Shown here piece after piece: positions 27,152 to 35,427 of a stretch of 64,000 nt of DNA. The stretch spans positions 3,755,501 to 3,819,500 of the forward strand of contig NZ_CP128540.1 of assembly GCF_021283545.2 (NCBI RefSeq), given 5' to 3'. Origin of the DNA: Pseudomonas alloputida. GTDB taxonomy: Bacteria; Pseudomonadota; Gammaproteobacteria; Pseudomonadales; Pseudomonadaceae. Numbering within the stretch: position 1 is the first letter of the stretch; every line of letters starts with the position of its first letter. The position numbers were made by a program, and so were the translations under genes. The notes under the pieces are model-generated. The model worked only from the letters and a program-made list of their open reading frames with translations. It searched no databases and was not told the DNA's origin.

Positions 27152-27229
27152 ATGAAATATCCAAAACTGGAGGTTCTGCTGGTCCTGGACTATAGCAACA
27201 ATCGAACCTCCATTTGCCCCGAGGTGCTC

Positions 27230-28951
27230 ATGCAAAGCCGCCACGTCATTGAATTGTCGCCCTCGGGCAAAACCTTCGAAGCCAGCCAGGAGCTGCTGCT
27301 CGATGCCATGCTCGCCAGCGGCCTGCCGGTACCCTTTTCCTGCCGCCGCGGCGCCTGCGGCTCGTGCAAGGTCAAGGTGGTCTCAGGGCAGCATCAGGAC
27401 AAGCAGCGGGATGCGGACACACCGCCGCCGTCCTATCCCTTGGCCGCCGACGAGATGTTGCTGTGCCAGAGCCACGCCTGCAGCGACATGCGCCTGGAAA
27501 TACCCGGCTGGTCACTGGACGCCCCGGCACTGGAAACCCAGGCACAGGTGGTTGGCAAGCGCGCGCTGAGCGCAGATATCGTCGAGCTGGTGTTGCAGCC
27601 TGCTCAGCCGCTGGAGGTGCGGGCGGGCCAGTACATGCGGTTCCAGCTGGACAACGGCGACAGCCGCTGTTTCTCCATTGCCAACCTGCCTGCCCGGGAA
27701 CAAGGGCAACTGGTGTTTCACATCCGCAAGGTCAGCGGCGGCCTGTTCACTGAAGGTTTGCTGCCCACCCTGCAAGCAGGTGCAACGGTAAAGCTCGAGG
27801 GCCCGCTGGGCGCCTGTACCTGGCAGCACGATGACCAACGCCCGCTGATCCTTTTCGCCACTGGCACAGGTTACGCCGGCATAAAGCCGCTGTTGCTGAC
27901 GGCCTTGGCCGGCGATGCCGACGTCACGCTGTATTGGGGCGGCTCTTCGCCGGCGGATTTCTATGACCGCGAATTTCTCGACGTGTCCAGCCGTGTGCAC
28001 CCGCACTTTCGCTGGCAACCGGTGCTCTCGGCCCAGGCACGTATACAGCAGGTGGCGCTCAGCCAGACGCATCGCTGGGGCGAAACCCAGGTCTATGCCT
28101 GTGGCAATGCCACGATGATCAGCCAGGCCCGCGAGCAATGCCTTGCAGCAGGGGTACCGCCCCATCGCTTTGTCGCCGAGGCCTTTGTCGCCAGCGGTGC
28201 ACTGACAACGCAGGCTTCCTCAGCCAACCCGCTGCACCCTGAGCTGGAAAAGGTCGGCCCACGTTATTCGCTGGACGGCATGCTCGCGGCCCGCGAACAG
28301 TCGGTGCGGGCCGTGGCTGCCATTGCCAGCCAACTGCAGGTCGGTATGACCACCGCCCAGGCACTGGAGATGGCCGCGCATACCCTTCAGGCGATGGGCG
28401 CCTCACACACCTGGCACCCCACCTACATCCGTTTTGGTGACGATACCGTGCGTACGCCACGGCAAGGCATTGACCTTCAACGCGTGTTACGTACCACGGA
28501 CATCGTCGTGGTCGACGTTGGCCCGGTATGGGATGGCTATGAAGGTGACTATGGCGATACCTTCGTGTTTGGCCAGCACGCCCTGCACCACGCCTGCGTG
28601 AAGGCACTGCATGAAGTGTTCGACGAGACCCGCCAGGCCTGGGGCCGCGGGTTGACCGGGCGTGAACTGTATAACTTTGCCGAGCGCAGTGCCCAGGCCA
28701 AAGGTTGGCAGTTGGAGCGCAACCTGGCCGGGCATCGCATCGCCGACTTCCCGCATGTGTTGTACGGCCAGGACAAGCTGGCCGAGGTGGAGATTGTCCC
28801 GAGCGAGGTGGTGTGGGTGCTGGAGATACAGCTGTGCCACCCTACCGAACCTGTCGGGGCATTCTTCGAAGACATCCTGATTGCGAACGCAAGCCGGGGG
28901 CTGCCAGGGCAGCTTGATACCGCATCGGCCCTTGAACCCGTAACAGGTTAA
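27230..28951 (+). CDS. Fusion: 2Fe-2S ferredoxin, FAD/NAD(P) reductase and M24 metallopeptidase
   Basis: A 573-residue protein with three parts in one uninterrupted frame. Residues 1-95 are a plant-type 2Fe-2S ferredoxin (Cys38, 43, 46, 79). Residues about 100-320 are a ferredoxin-NAD reductase module with the flavin motif RCFSIAN (146-152), the nucleotide motif GTGYAGI and CGN at 291. Residues about 340-560 are an M24 'pita-bread' peptidase with all five metal ligands in place: Asp429, Asp440, His502, Glu532, Glu547. Reductases of the first type serve oxygenases or dehydrases; M24 enzymes cleave N-terminal residues, Xaa-Pro bonds or creatine. Fusion of the two is unusual to me. The ATG at 27230 has GAGG five bases upstream. 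Divergent MocR gene; GNAT gene downstream. Substrate unknown. Confidence 0.82.
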   Translation: MQSRHVIELSPSGKTFEASQELLLDAMLASGLPVPFSCRRGACGSCKVKVVSGQHQDKQRDADTPPPSYPLAADEMLLCQSHACSDMRLEIPGWSLDAPALETQAQVVGKRALSADIVELVLQPAQPLEVRAGQYMRFQLDNGDSRCFSIANLPAREQGQLVFHIRKVSGGLFTEGLLPTLQAGATVKLEGPLGACTWQHDDQRPLILFATGTGYAGIKPLLLTALAGDADVTLYWGGSSPADFYDREFLDVSSRVHPHFRWQPVLSAQARIQQVALSQTHRWGETQVYACGNATMISQAREQCLAAGVPPHRFVAEAFVASGALTTQASSANPLHPELEKVGPRYSLDGMLAAREQSVRAVAAIASQLQVGMTTAQALEMAAHTLQAMGASHTWHPTYIRFGDDTVRTPRQGIDLQRVLRTTDIVVVDVGPVWDGYEGDYGDTFVFGQHALHHACVKALHEVFDETRQAWGRGLTGRELYNFAERSAQAKGWQLERNLAGHRIADFPHVLYGQDKLAEVEIVPSEVVWVLEIQLCHPTEPVGAFFEDILIANASRGLPGQLDTASALEPVTG

Positions 28952-28989
28952 AGTGGGCAACAGAAGGACACCCGACAAGGACGATTACC

Positions 28990-29448
28990 ATGCAAGTACG
29001 CACGCTCACCCCTGACGACCTCCCCCAAGCCTGCGCCTTGTGCATGGATGCCTTCATGCAGGCAGTCGCGCCCACACTGTCGGCGCAAGGTATCGAGACC
29101 TTTACCCAGGTGTCAGCACCCCAGGCGTTTGCCGAGCGCATGCAGGGTGACAACCTCATGCTGGCCTGTTTTGTCGAAGGCGCTATCGCGGGGCTGATCG
29201 AGCTCAAGGAAGGCCGTCACATTGCGATGCTGTTCATTGCACCAGGCGTGCAACGCCAGGGCATAGGCAAGCGTTTGATGAACGCCGCACTGGAGCATGC
29301 CAGCGCCGAGGTGGTGACGGTAAAGGCATCATTGTCTTCTGTACCCGCCTACCAACGCTACGGCTTCACCCTGGCAGGCGACGTGGGTGAGTTTGCCGGG
29401 CTGGTGTATCAGCCGATGGAAAAGCGCCTGCCGACCCAGCCAGCGTAG
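28990..29448 (+). CDS. GNAT-family N-acetyltransferase
   Basis: A 152-residue single-domain acetyltransferase. The acetyl-CoA-binding motif A is IAPGVQRQGIGKRLMNAAL, and the C-terminal PAYQRYGF is typical of the YjaB/ElaA-like group. It starts 38 bases after the fusion gene on the same strand and may be part of that unit. AAGGA lies upstream of the ATG. Acceptor substrate unknown. Confidence 0.86.
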   Translation: MQVRTLTPDDLPQACALCMDAFMQAVAPTLSAQGIETFTQVSAPQAFAERMQGDNLMLACFVEGAIAGLIELKEGRHIAMLFIAPGVQRQGIGKRLMNAALEHASAEVVTVKASLSSVPAYQRYGFTLAGDVGEFAGLVYQPMEKRLPTQPA

Positions 29449-29467
29449 GAGCAACCTGGGGTCGCGA

Positions 29468-29488
29468 CAGGGCCGCAAAGCGGCCCTG
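29468..29488. terminator. Stem-loop between convergent genes
   Basis: CAGGGCCGC-AAA-GCGGCCCTG, a perfect 9-bp stem after the acetyltransferase stop and before the DapA-like stop. There is no T-run; it probably works in both directions. Confidence 0.6.
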
Positions 29489-29601
29489 GCAATACTCTGT
29501 CTCAGCGCGTTGCTGGCAGAAATCCGCTCGCGAGGCATCCGCCGACCCCGAACCAACCAAGGGTGTGGCGGCTTGTCAACCCGCCATCAACCGTTGCCGC
29601 T

Positions 29602-30468
29602 TCAGGCGCCGAGTGAACACAGCACGCTTTGCAGTTTGTCTCGGGTGGTATTCGTGCACGTCTGCATGGGCTCGCGCAGCTCGTCTGCAATCAGGCTTTG
29701 CAGCTGCAATGCCGCCTTGACCACGGCCGGGTTGGGCTCGGCAAAGGCCACTTTGATCCAGGGCAGCAACTGGTAGAACGTACCACGCGCGGCAGCCCAA
29801 TCACCGCTGTCAACCTGCCGCACCATGCGTACGTACAGGTCGGCGCGCACATGTGCGGAGGCTGAAATGGCCCCTGCCCCACCCAGGCACAGGTTGTTGA
29901 AGATCTGCAGGTCTTCACCGGCCAGCACCTGGGCGTGGCCGTCCTCGATCAGGGCCATGGTCGTCTCGCTGTCACCGCCACAGTCTTTCACCGCTGCAAT
30001 GCGTGGATGGCGCACGATACGGCGCAGGGTTTCACGTTCGATGCGTACGCCTGTGCGGTAGGGAATGTCGTAGACGATCACTGGCACGCTGGCCGCATCG
30101 GCCACGGTGGCGAAGAAGGCTTCGATGCCGGCCTGCGAAGGGCGGATATAGCAAGGTGCGGGCACCAGCAGCCCGCCAATGTCACGCTGCTGGATTTCAG
30201 CCTGGAAGGCCAGCAACTCACGCAGGTTGTAACCTGACAGGCCCATCACCATCCTGCCAGGCTCAACCCAGGCCAGCACGGCATCCAGCACTGCCAGTTG
30301 CTCGGCCTTGGACAACGCCGCTGCCTCACCCGTGGTACCGCACACTACAAAACCGGCCACACCGTCTTCGAGCAGCTTCTTCACCAGCTTTTCCAGGCCT
30401 GGGAAGTCGATTTCATTGGCGCGCATTGGCGTGACGAGGGCGATCCAGATACCACGGAAATTCGACAT
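29602..30468 (-). CDS. dapA: Dihydrodipicolinate synthase family protein (DapA paralogue)
   Basis: A 288-residue class I aldolase-fold enzyme. TTGE in VCGTTGEAAALS binds the keto-acid carboxyl, the catalytic Tyr is in VYDIPYRTG and the Schiff-base Lys is in IAAVKDCGG near residue 160. Members condense pyruvate with an aldehyde or split the reverse product; true DapA makes the lysine precursor. As it stands outside any lysine context and next to a cellulose operon, it may be a paralogue with another substrate (for example N-acetylneuraminate or 2-keto-3-deoxy acids). ATG at 30468 has AGGAG upstream. Confidence 0.85.
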   Translation of the reverse strand: MSNFRGIWIALVTPMRANEIDFPGLEKLVKKLLEDGVAGFVVCGTTGEAAALSKAEQLAVLDAVLAWVEPGRMVMGLSGYNLRELLAFQAEIQQRDIGGLLVPAPCYIRPSQAGIEAFFATVADAASVPVIVYDIPYRTGVRIERETLRRIVRHPRIAAVKDCGGDSETTMALIEDGHAQVLAGEDLQIFNNLCLGGAGAISASAHVRADLYVRMVRQVDSGDWAAARGTFYQLLPWIKVAFAEPNPAVVKAALQLQSLIADELREPMQTCTNTTRDKLQSVLCSLGA

Positions 30469-30548
30469 GCAAAAACTCCTGATGTTGACCGAAAGTCAGC
30501 GTCAGCAGGGCGAAGAGTGGAAGTGGTGGCAGGGATACCTGGCGCCTT

Positions 30549-30577
30549 CTGTCTCGTCAGCCCACCTGACGAGACAG
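30549..30577 (-). terminator. 12-bp perfect stem-loop after micro-ORF
   Basis: CTGTCTCGTCAG, a five-base loop and its exact complement lie 10 bases beyond the micro-ORF stop and 81 bases before the dapA start. No T-run follows, so it may be a transcript-end stabiliser or an attenuator for dapA. Confidence 0.55.
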
Positions 30578-30587
30578 CGCGCCTCGG

Positions 30588-30689
30588 TCAGATGAGCGGC
30601 TGTTTCTTGGATTTCTTGGCAACGGCAACGCACGCGCCTGCCTGGGCGATGAAGCCCGAAGCGGAAATGGCGTGGTTGGATGTGGACAT
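30588..30689 (-). CDS. Micro-ORF, 33 codons (or part of a small RNA)
   Basis: ATG at 30689 to TGA at 30588 encodes 33 residues: MSTSNH, a small hydrophobic stretch (about residues 7-24), then the basic tail KKSKKQPLI. A perfect -35 (TTGACA) and a -10 (CATTAT) 18 bases apart lie just upstream, and a 12-bp hairpin lies just downstream, which makes a compact unit. The ribosome site is weak, so a non-coding RNA with a chance ORF is the main alternative. I do not recognise the peptide; its hydrophobic core with a Lys-rich tail is reminiscent of small membrane-active peptides, which is inference only. Confidence 0.45.
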   Translation of the reverse strand: MSTSNHAISASGFIAQAGACVAVAKKSKKQPLI

Positions 30690-30720
30690 GTTGGCAAGCC
30701 CGTTGCGTAGGTATGGCTGG

Positions 30721-30750
30721 ATAATGGTGGGGCGGCGTGCCTGGTGTCAA
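30721..30750 (-). promoter_or_regulatory. Sigma70-type promoter before micro-ORF
   Basis: On the minus strand TTGACA (30750-30745), an 18-base spacer and CATTAT (30726-30721). Transcription would begin near 30714, about 25 bases before the micro-ORF start, and beyond the bcsC stop. Confidence 0.55.
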
Positions 30751-30805
30751 CCCTTGGCCCGCATCGCCCCGTGCAGGCGCGCCCCTTGCAACGCAGCGAT
30801 TGCCG

Positions 30806-33800
30806 TCACCGCCACTCGCTGGAAGGCTCCAGCGGTGTCACCGGCAGGGCTAGGTTGCCTCGCCACGGTTCGAACAGGTAGCGCAGGTAGAGCATGCCAT
30901 GGCTAGGCGCATAGTCATCGCTATGCTGCCAGTCGAAGCCGCCGCCCAGTACCCACTGGTCACTTAGGCGCCGTTCGAACAGACCGCGCAGGCGGTAGCC
31001 CAACCCGCTGCTGTCGCTGGCTTCGGTCATCGCATCGATGTTGGAGTCGACGCCATAATTCGCCAGTACCTTGCGGTTGATGTGCGCGTCCGGGTACAAG
31101 CGGCTACTGCCACTATGAGCCTGAGACCAGCTGACGGAACCTTCCAGCAGCAGCGACCAGTCGTAGTTGCGCCAGGCATAACTGACCGGCACGCCCACCG
31201 AACTGTAGCGCTGCGGGCTGTAGTAACCGCCCTGCCCCAGGCTGTAGCCGCCCAGGTCCTTGTCATGGCGCCAGTGCATCAGCGTCACGCCAACACGTAC
31301 ACGCTCGTCGGCCTTTTCCACCACGCGGTGGTAAAAGCCGGCCATGGCCCGGGTCCGCTGGTTGTCGGCCACGTTTTCGCCGTACAGCCAATGGTGCCCC
31401 AGGCTGGCCCACACCCCGTTGTCGCCACCTTGGTCCCAGCTCAGGCCGAGCGTGGCGCCATTGGCAGTGACCCCGCCCCAGCGCACGCCCGTCGGGCGGT
31501 CGCGTGCGCCGGCGAACGACAGCAATGAATTGCTCATCGGCCGGCGCGAGGCGGTCAGCGACCAGCCAACCTGCCCGAGGTCACCGTTGACCGTTGCGCC
31601 GCCCAGCCAGTTGTTGATTGCATAGCCCTGGGTGGTGCCCAGGTCGAACGCCCAGCGGCTGCCCTGCCAACCCAACGCCAACAGGCTGCCGTTTGCAGTC
31701 TGCGATCCCCCCGTGCACGCGGGCAGTGTTTTGCCGTCAGCGGTCTGGCCAACAAACTGGCAGCTGCCGAAGTCGGGGGTGTAGCTTCCCTGATCGTTCG
31801 GCTCGAACGACCCCGCATCCATGCCAATGCGCTCTACTCGCGCAAACGCGGTGCCCTCCTGCCAAGGGGTGTCGACATGCAACAAGGTCGACTGGGTACT
31901 CAGTTCCGAAGTACCGGGCGTACCGTCATCCTCGCGCCAGCCGTAGTCATGCATCAGCGTCACATGGGTATTGCGCTGGCGATACAGGGCATCCACATCA
32001 CTGCGCAGGCTGCGGGCCAGCCAGTCGTCGCCATCCTGCTCGCGGCTGGCCAGGGTCAATGCACGGTCATCCCGTGGCGCTACGGCAGCACGGTCCAGCA
32101 ACTGCGCATCGGCCATCGCTGCCGCGTAAAGGTCCAGTGCTCGTTGAGGATCATCCTGCGCTACCAGGCGGGCTGCGTCGCGCCGCAACAACGGATCGGG
32201 TCGCGTCTGCTGCGCGGCAATCCGGTCAAGCAGCCTGGCCGCCTGATCGTGTTCACCCAGCGCGGTCCACACCGCCGCCAGGCGCCGCTGGGCGTTGCCG
32301 TCATCAGCGGCAAATTGTGGCACCTTCACGCCCAGCATGTGCCGGGCCTGCTGCAGGTTGCCTTCGGCCACGGCGCTTTCCATCACCCCAAGGCGTGCAT
32401 CAGGGCGCCCAGGCTGCACGACCAGTACACGCTGGTAATAGCTGCGCGCCTTGCCATGTTCACCACGCGCTGCTGCCCAGTCAGCCAACAGCATCAAGTC
32501 GTCCGGGCTACCTTCACCACGCGCCAGGCCGGCTTCAAGCAAGGCTGTCGCCTCGGCACTGCGGCCTTGTGCCTGCAACTGCTGCGCAGAGGCCAGGGTC
32601 ATACGCCGCTGAACACGCTGTTCCAGCGCGTGCATGTCCGCGCTCCAGGTCGCCTGAGGTACCGCCCTCAGACTTTCCAGAGCCAAGGCATCACGGTCGC
32701 TGGACTCCAGGAACAGGCCGTTGGCATAGCGCGTTGCCGGATCACGTGGCTGGTGCTGCACCAGCCTGGCAAATGCCGCGTCGGCCTCGCCAGTGCGCCC
32801 TTGGTGACGCAGACTGTTGGCCAGCTGATACACCAGCCAAGGCTCATCGGGGGCCAGGGCCGAAGCCTGGCCCAGCACGTGGCTGGCCGTCGACCAGTCC
32901 TCGCGCTGCAGGGCTTCGTCCCCTTGCTGGCGCAGCCGCGCAAGTTCCAGGCTGCGTCGCAGGCTGGCGAACTGCGCCTGCTGCCGTGGTGGCAGGCTGT
33001 CCAGGTATGCCTGCGCCTTGCCTGGCGACTGCGCCTGGTAAACGCGCATCAAGCCACGCACGGCACTTTCGTTATCCGGCGCCATACGCCGTACCTGCAG
33101 GTACTGCCGCTCGGCAGCCGCCACATCGCCCTCGGCCAGCGAGACATCTGCCAGGCCCAGCAACGCGTATTCATCCTTTGGCCGTTGCTGGCGAGCCTGC
33201 TGGTAAAGTGCGCGCGCACCGCGCACGTCTTTCACCTCCAGGGCCCGCTCGGCTTTCTTCAGCAGGGCCCAATACTGGCTGGACGACTCCAGGTCCTTCC
33301 ATTGGCTGATCCAGTAGGTGTCCTGCTCCTTGGCGCTCGCCGCGCGGAACGCCGCATGGGCGTCTTCATGGCGGCCCTGGCGCATCAACGCATAACCCAG
33401 GGCCCCATGCAGGCTGGCATCGCCCGGGTACTGGCGCAGTGCGCGGCGCAGCTGCGTTTCCGCTTCGGCATTAAGGCCCTTGTCGAGCAATGCCTTACCC
33501 CGTTGACCGGCCTGCCATGCCGGGTCGGCCAGCAGCTTGCGCTGCTGTTGCAAGGTCTCGCTGGCCTGTGCCAGCAACGGCGAAGCCGGGTAACGCTGAA
33601 GAAAGGCTTGCCAGGCTGCCGCGCTGGTGGCACTCACGGCTTGCCCGGACAGGTAGTCGAACTCGCGCTGGGCAGCGGCATCCCGTGCACCAGGGTCTCG
33701 CGCCAGCTGATCGAGCAGGGCCAAGGCCTCGCGGTCACGCTTTTCGGCGAACAACCAACCAGCCAGGGTCTGGCGCAGCCCGGCGCTGCCCGGGTACTGC

Positions 33801-34324
33801 TGATCCAACCGCTGCAACTGGCGGATCGCCTCAGGGCGTTGGCCTGGCAGATTGCCGCGCACGCGCCAGTAGTCCAGGGCCAATTCAAGGCTGGGTGGTT
33901 CGCCGGCAAACAACTGTTCGTATACCGCCAGCGCCTCTTCATTACGGCCGGTAACTGCCAGCAGACGCGCCTGCTGCAAGCGCCGTGCAGGCGCCGGTTG
34001 TTGAAGCTCAAGCAGGCGTGCGGCCTGACGTGCTTGCAGGCTGCCAGGCGCCACGGCACTGATCCGCGCACTCAACTGCTCGGCTTCACTGCTGTTCTTC
34101 TCGCGCAATGCCAGGCTCAAGGCCGCCAGCAACACGTCCGGGTTGCGCGGCTCAAGCAACTGCAAACGGCCCAGCGCATCGCGCACCAGGTCGTCACGGT
34201 GCAGCGCTTCGCCGCGGCGTACCTGGTCCAGCAGCCATTGGCGCTGTTCATCGATATCCTTGGGTTGCGCATCTGCCTGGCAGGTTATTGCCGCCAGCAT
34301 CAACACGCCGATCATTCGCTGCAT
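30806..34324 (-). CDS. bcsC: Cellulose synthase outer-membrane subunit BcsC
   Basis: A 1172-residue protein that carries cellulose across the periplasm and outer membrane. A signal peptide (residues 1-18) is followed by about 800 residues of TPR repeats (many ALxxxGRxxEAxAxY-type units) and a C-terminal beta-barrel from about 830 with the BCSC marks YSPQRYSS and LYLRYLFEPW near the end. The ATG at 34324 has GGAG six bases upstream and overlaps bcsZ by 13 bp. Last gene of the bcs operon. Length is normal for BcsC. Confidence 0.95.
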   Translation of the reverse strand: MQRMIGVLMLAAITCQADAQPKDIDEQRQWLLDQVRRGEALHRDDLVRDALGRLQLLEPRNPDVLLAALSLALREKNSSEAEQLSARISAVAPGSLQARQAARLLELQQPAPARRLQQARLLAVTGRNEEALAVYEQLFAGEPPSLELALDYWRVRGNLPGQRPEAIRQLQRLDQQYPGSAGLRQTLAGWLFAEKRDREALALLDQLARDPGARDAAAQREFDYLSGQAVSATSAAAWQAFLQRYPASPLLAQASETLQQQRKLLADPAWQAGQRGKALLDKGLNAEAETQLRRALRQYPGDASLHGALGYALMRQGRHEDAHAAFRAASAKEQDTYWISQWKDLESSSQYWALLKKAERALEVKDVRGARALYQQARQQRPKDEYALLGLADVSLAEGDVAAAERQYLQVRRMAPDNESAVRGLMRVYQAQSPGKAQAYLDSLPPRQQAQFASLRRSLELARLRQQGDEALQREDWSTASHVLGQASALAPDEPWLVYQLANSLRHQGRTGEADAAFARLVQHQPRDPATRYANGLFLESSDRDALALESLRAVPQATWSADMHALEQRVQRRMTLASAQQLQAQGRSAEATALLEAGLARGEGSPDDLMLLADWAAARGEHGKARSYYQRVLVVQPGRPDARLGVMESAVAEGNLQQARHMLGVKVPQFAADDGNAQRRLAAVWTALGEHDQAARLLDRIAAQQTRPDPLLRRDAARLVAQDDPQRALDLYAAAMADAQLLDRAAVAPRDDRALTLASREQDGDDWLARSLRSDVDALYRQRNTHVTLMHDYGWREDDGTPGTSELSTQSTLLHVDTPWQEGTAFARVERIGMDAGSFEPNDQGSYTPDFGSCQFVGQTADGKTLPACTGGSQTANGSLLALGWQGSRWAFDLGTTQGYAINNWLGGATVNGDLGQVGWSLTASRRPMSNSLLSFAGARDRPTGVRWGGVTANGATLGLSWDQGGDNGVWASLGHHWLYGENVADNQRTRAMAGFYHRVVEKADERVRVGVTLMHWRHDKDLGGYSLGQGGYYSPQRYSSVGVPVSYAWRNYDWSLLLEGSVSWSQAHSGSSRLYPDAHINRKVLANYGVDSNIDAMTEASDSSGLGYRLRGLFERRLSDQWVLGGGFDWQHSDDYAPSHGMLYLRYLFEPWRGNLALPVTPLEPSSEWR

Positions 34325-35427
34325 GGCGCGCTCCAGGCCGGCAACAGCCGGCCGTGCGGGTCAAAACGGTAACGGGCCTCGTCGAAGCCCTGGCCGAACA
34401 GCGCCAGCACCTGGCTGTAATACGCCTTGGCCTCGACCGGCTGTTCGCGCAAGCGCTGGCGCTGGGCCGCCAAGCCGGCCACGTGCTCTGGCGAGGCAGC
34501 AAGCAATGGCAGCAAGGCCGCAGAGAAACCCGCCGGGCCATGGCCGCGGGCTTCACCGCTGCGTGCATCCAGGTGCTCAGGAGGTAGCCCCTGGCGCTGG
34601 GTCAATGCCGCCATCGGCGCATAATGGGCCACCAGTTCGCGGCGTTGCGCCGCCCCCTCGGCCAACATGCCGACCCACAGGTACACACGAATGGCGTCAT
34701 AATCACCGGCATTGCCATGTTTCGTGTCTGCCGCTGGCTTTCCGGCCGGCGTCCACAGCAACCAGTCCGGGGCAAAACCCTTTGGCGACGATGCCAACCA
34801 CAAACGCCGCGTGTTGGCCGCCAGCTCACCCCACAAGGGGTCCACATCGCTGAAGCGGTCGAGCAGCTGCAGCGGCAGGTAGCTGGGGTTCAGGCGGGTA
34901 CCCTGGGCGTCTTCGAAGCCGTAGTCACCTGGCAGCAACATCACACCAAGGCCTGGAAGCTTGCGCACGGTCTGCGCGGCGATACGCCACAGCAGGTGCT
35001 GGCCCAGTTGCGTGTAGGCCGGCTGGTCCCACAACCGCCCTGCTTCCAGCAGGCTGTAGGCGATCCACAGATCGGCATCGCTGGCGTTGTTGGCGTCCAG
35101 CACCTGCCACTGCTGCTGCCCGTCACGGCCCCACAGCCAGGCAGGCAGATGCCGGGCCAGGTCACCCTCGGCGAGGTTGTTGCTGGTCCAACGCAGCAAC
35201 TGCGCGAAGGTTTGCCGGTCGTTACCTACCAGGGCGAAGAACAGCGCGTAACTCTGCCCTTCCGAGGTGGTGATCAGGCGCTCGTCACTCGGGTCGATGA
35301 CCCGCCCATCCACACTCACCAGCTCGGCCTTGAACCGCTCCCAGGCAGGCCATGGGCAAACCGACCCGGCATTGGCGAAAACGGGCAGGCCTAAGGCGAC
35401 CAGCCCTACCAGCATCTGGCGCATCAT
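34312..35427 (-). CDS. bcsZ: Periplasmic cellulase BcsZ (GH8)
   Basis: A 371-residue family 8 endoglucanase with a signal peptide cleaved near residue 21. The catalytic acid Glu lies in TTSEGQSYALFFAL (about 56) and the second acidic residue in NASDADLWIAYSLLEA (about 116), the usual GH8 pair. It trims or releases nascent glucan and is needed for normal cellulose output. TGATG links the bcsB stop with the ATG at 35427; an ATG at 35424 is equally possible. Confidence 0.95.
   Translation of the reverse strand: MMRQMLVGLVALGLPVFANAGSVCPWPAWERFKAELVSVDGRVIDPSDERLITTSEGQSYALFFALVGNDRQTFAQLLRWTSNNLAEGDLARHLPAWLWGRDGQQQWQVLDANNASDADLWIAYSLLEAGRLWDQPAYTQLGQHLLWRIAAQTVRKLPGLGVMLLPGDYGFEDAQGTRLNPSYLPLQLLDRFSDVDPLWGELAANTRRLWLASSPKGFAPDWLLWTPAGKPAADTKHGNAGDYDAIRVYLWVGMLAEGAAQRRELVAHYAPMAALTQRQGLPPEHLDARSGEARGHGPAGFSAALLPLLAASPEHVAGLAAQRQRLREQPVEAKAYYSQVLALFGQGFDEARYRFDPHGRLLPAWSAPCSE

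Noticed and set aside
26171..27229. Upstream extension of the ferredoxin-M24 fusion frame
   Set aside because: This part is antisense to the MocR gene; the ATG at 27230 with GAGG upstream is the better start and begins directly with the ferredoxin domain.
30502..30750. 82-codon minus-strand ORF near the micro-ORF
   Set aside because: His/Arg/Pro-rich composition, no ribosome site and overlap of the promoter and hairpin make it less likely than the 33-codon frame.
31877..34372. 831-codon plus-strand ORF over bcsC
   Set aside because: Antisense to a well-supported BcsC with TPR and barrel motifs; no motif in the shadow product.
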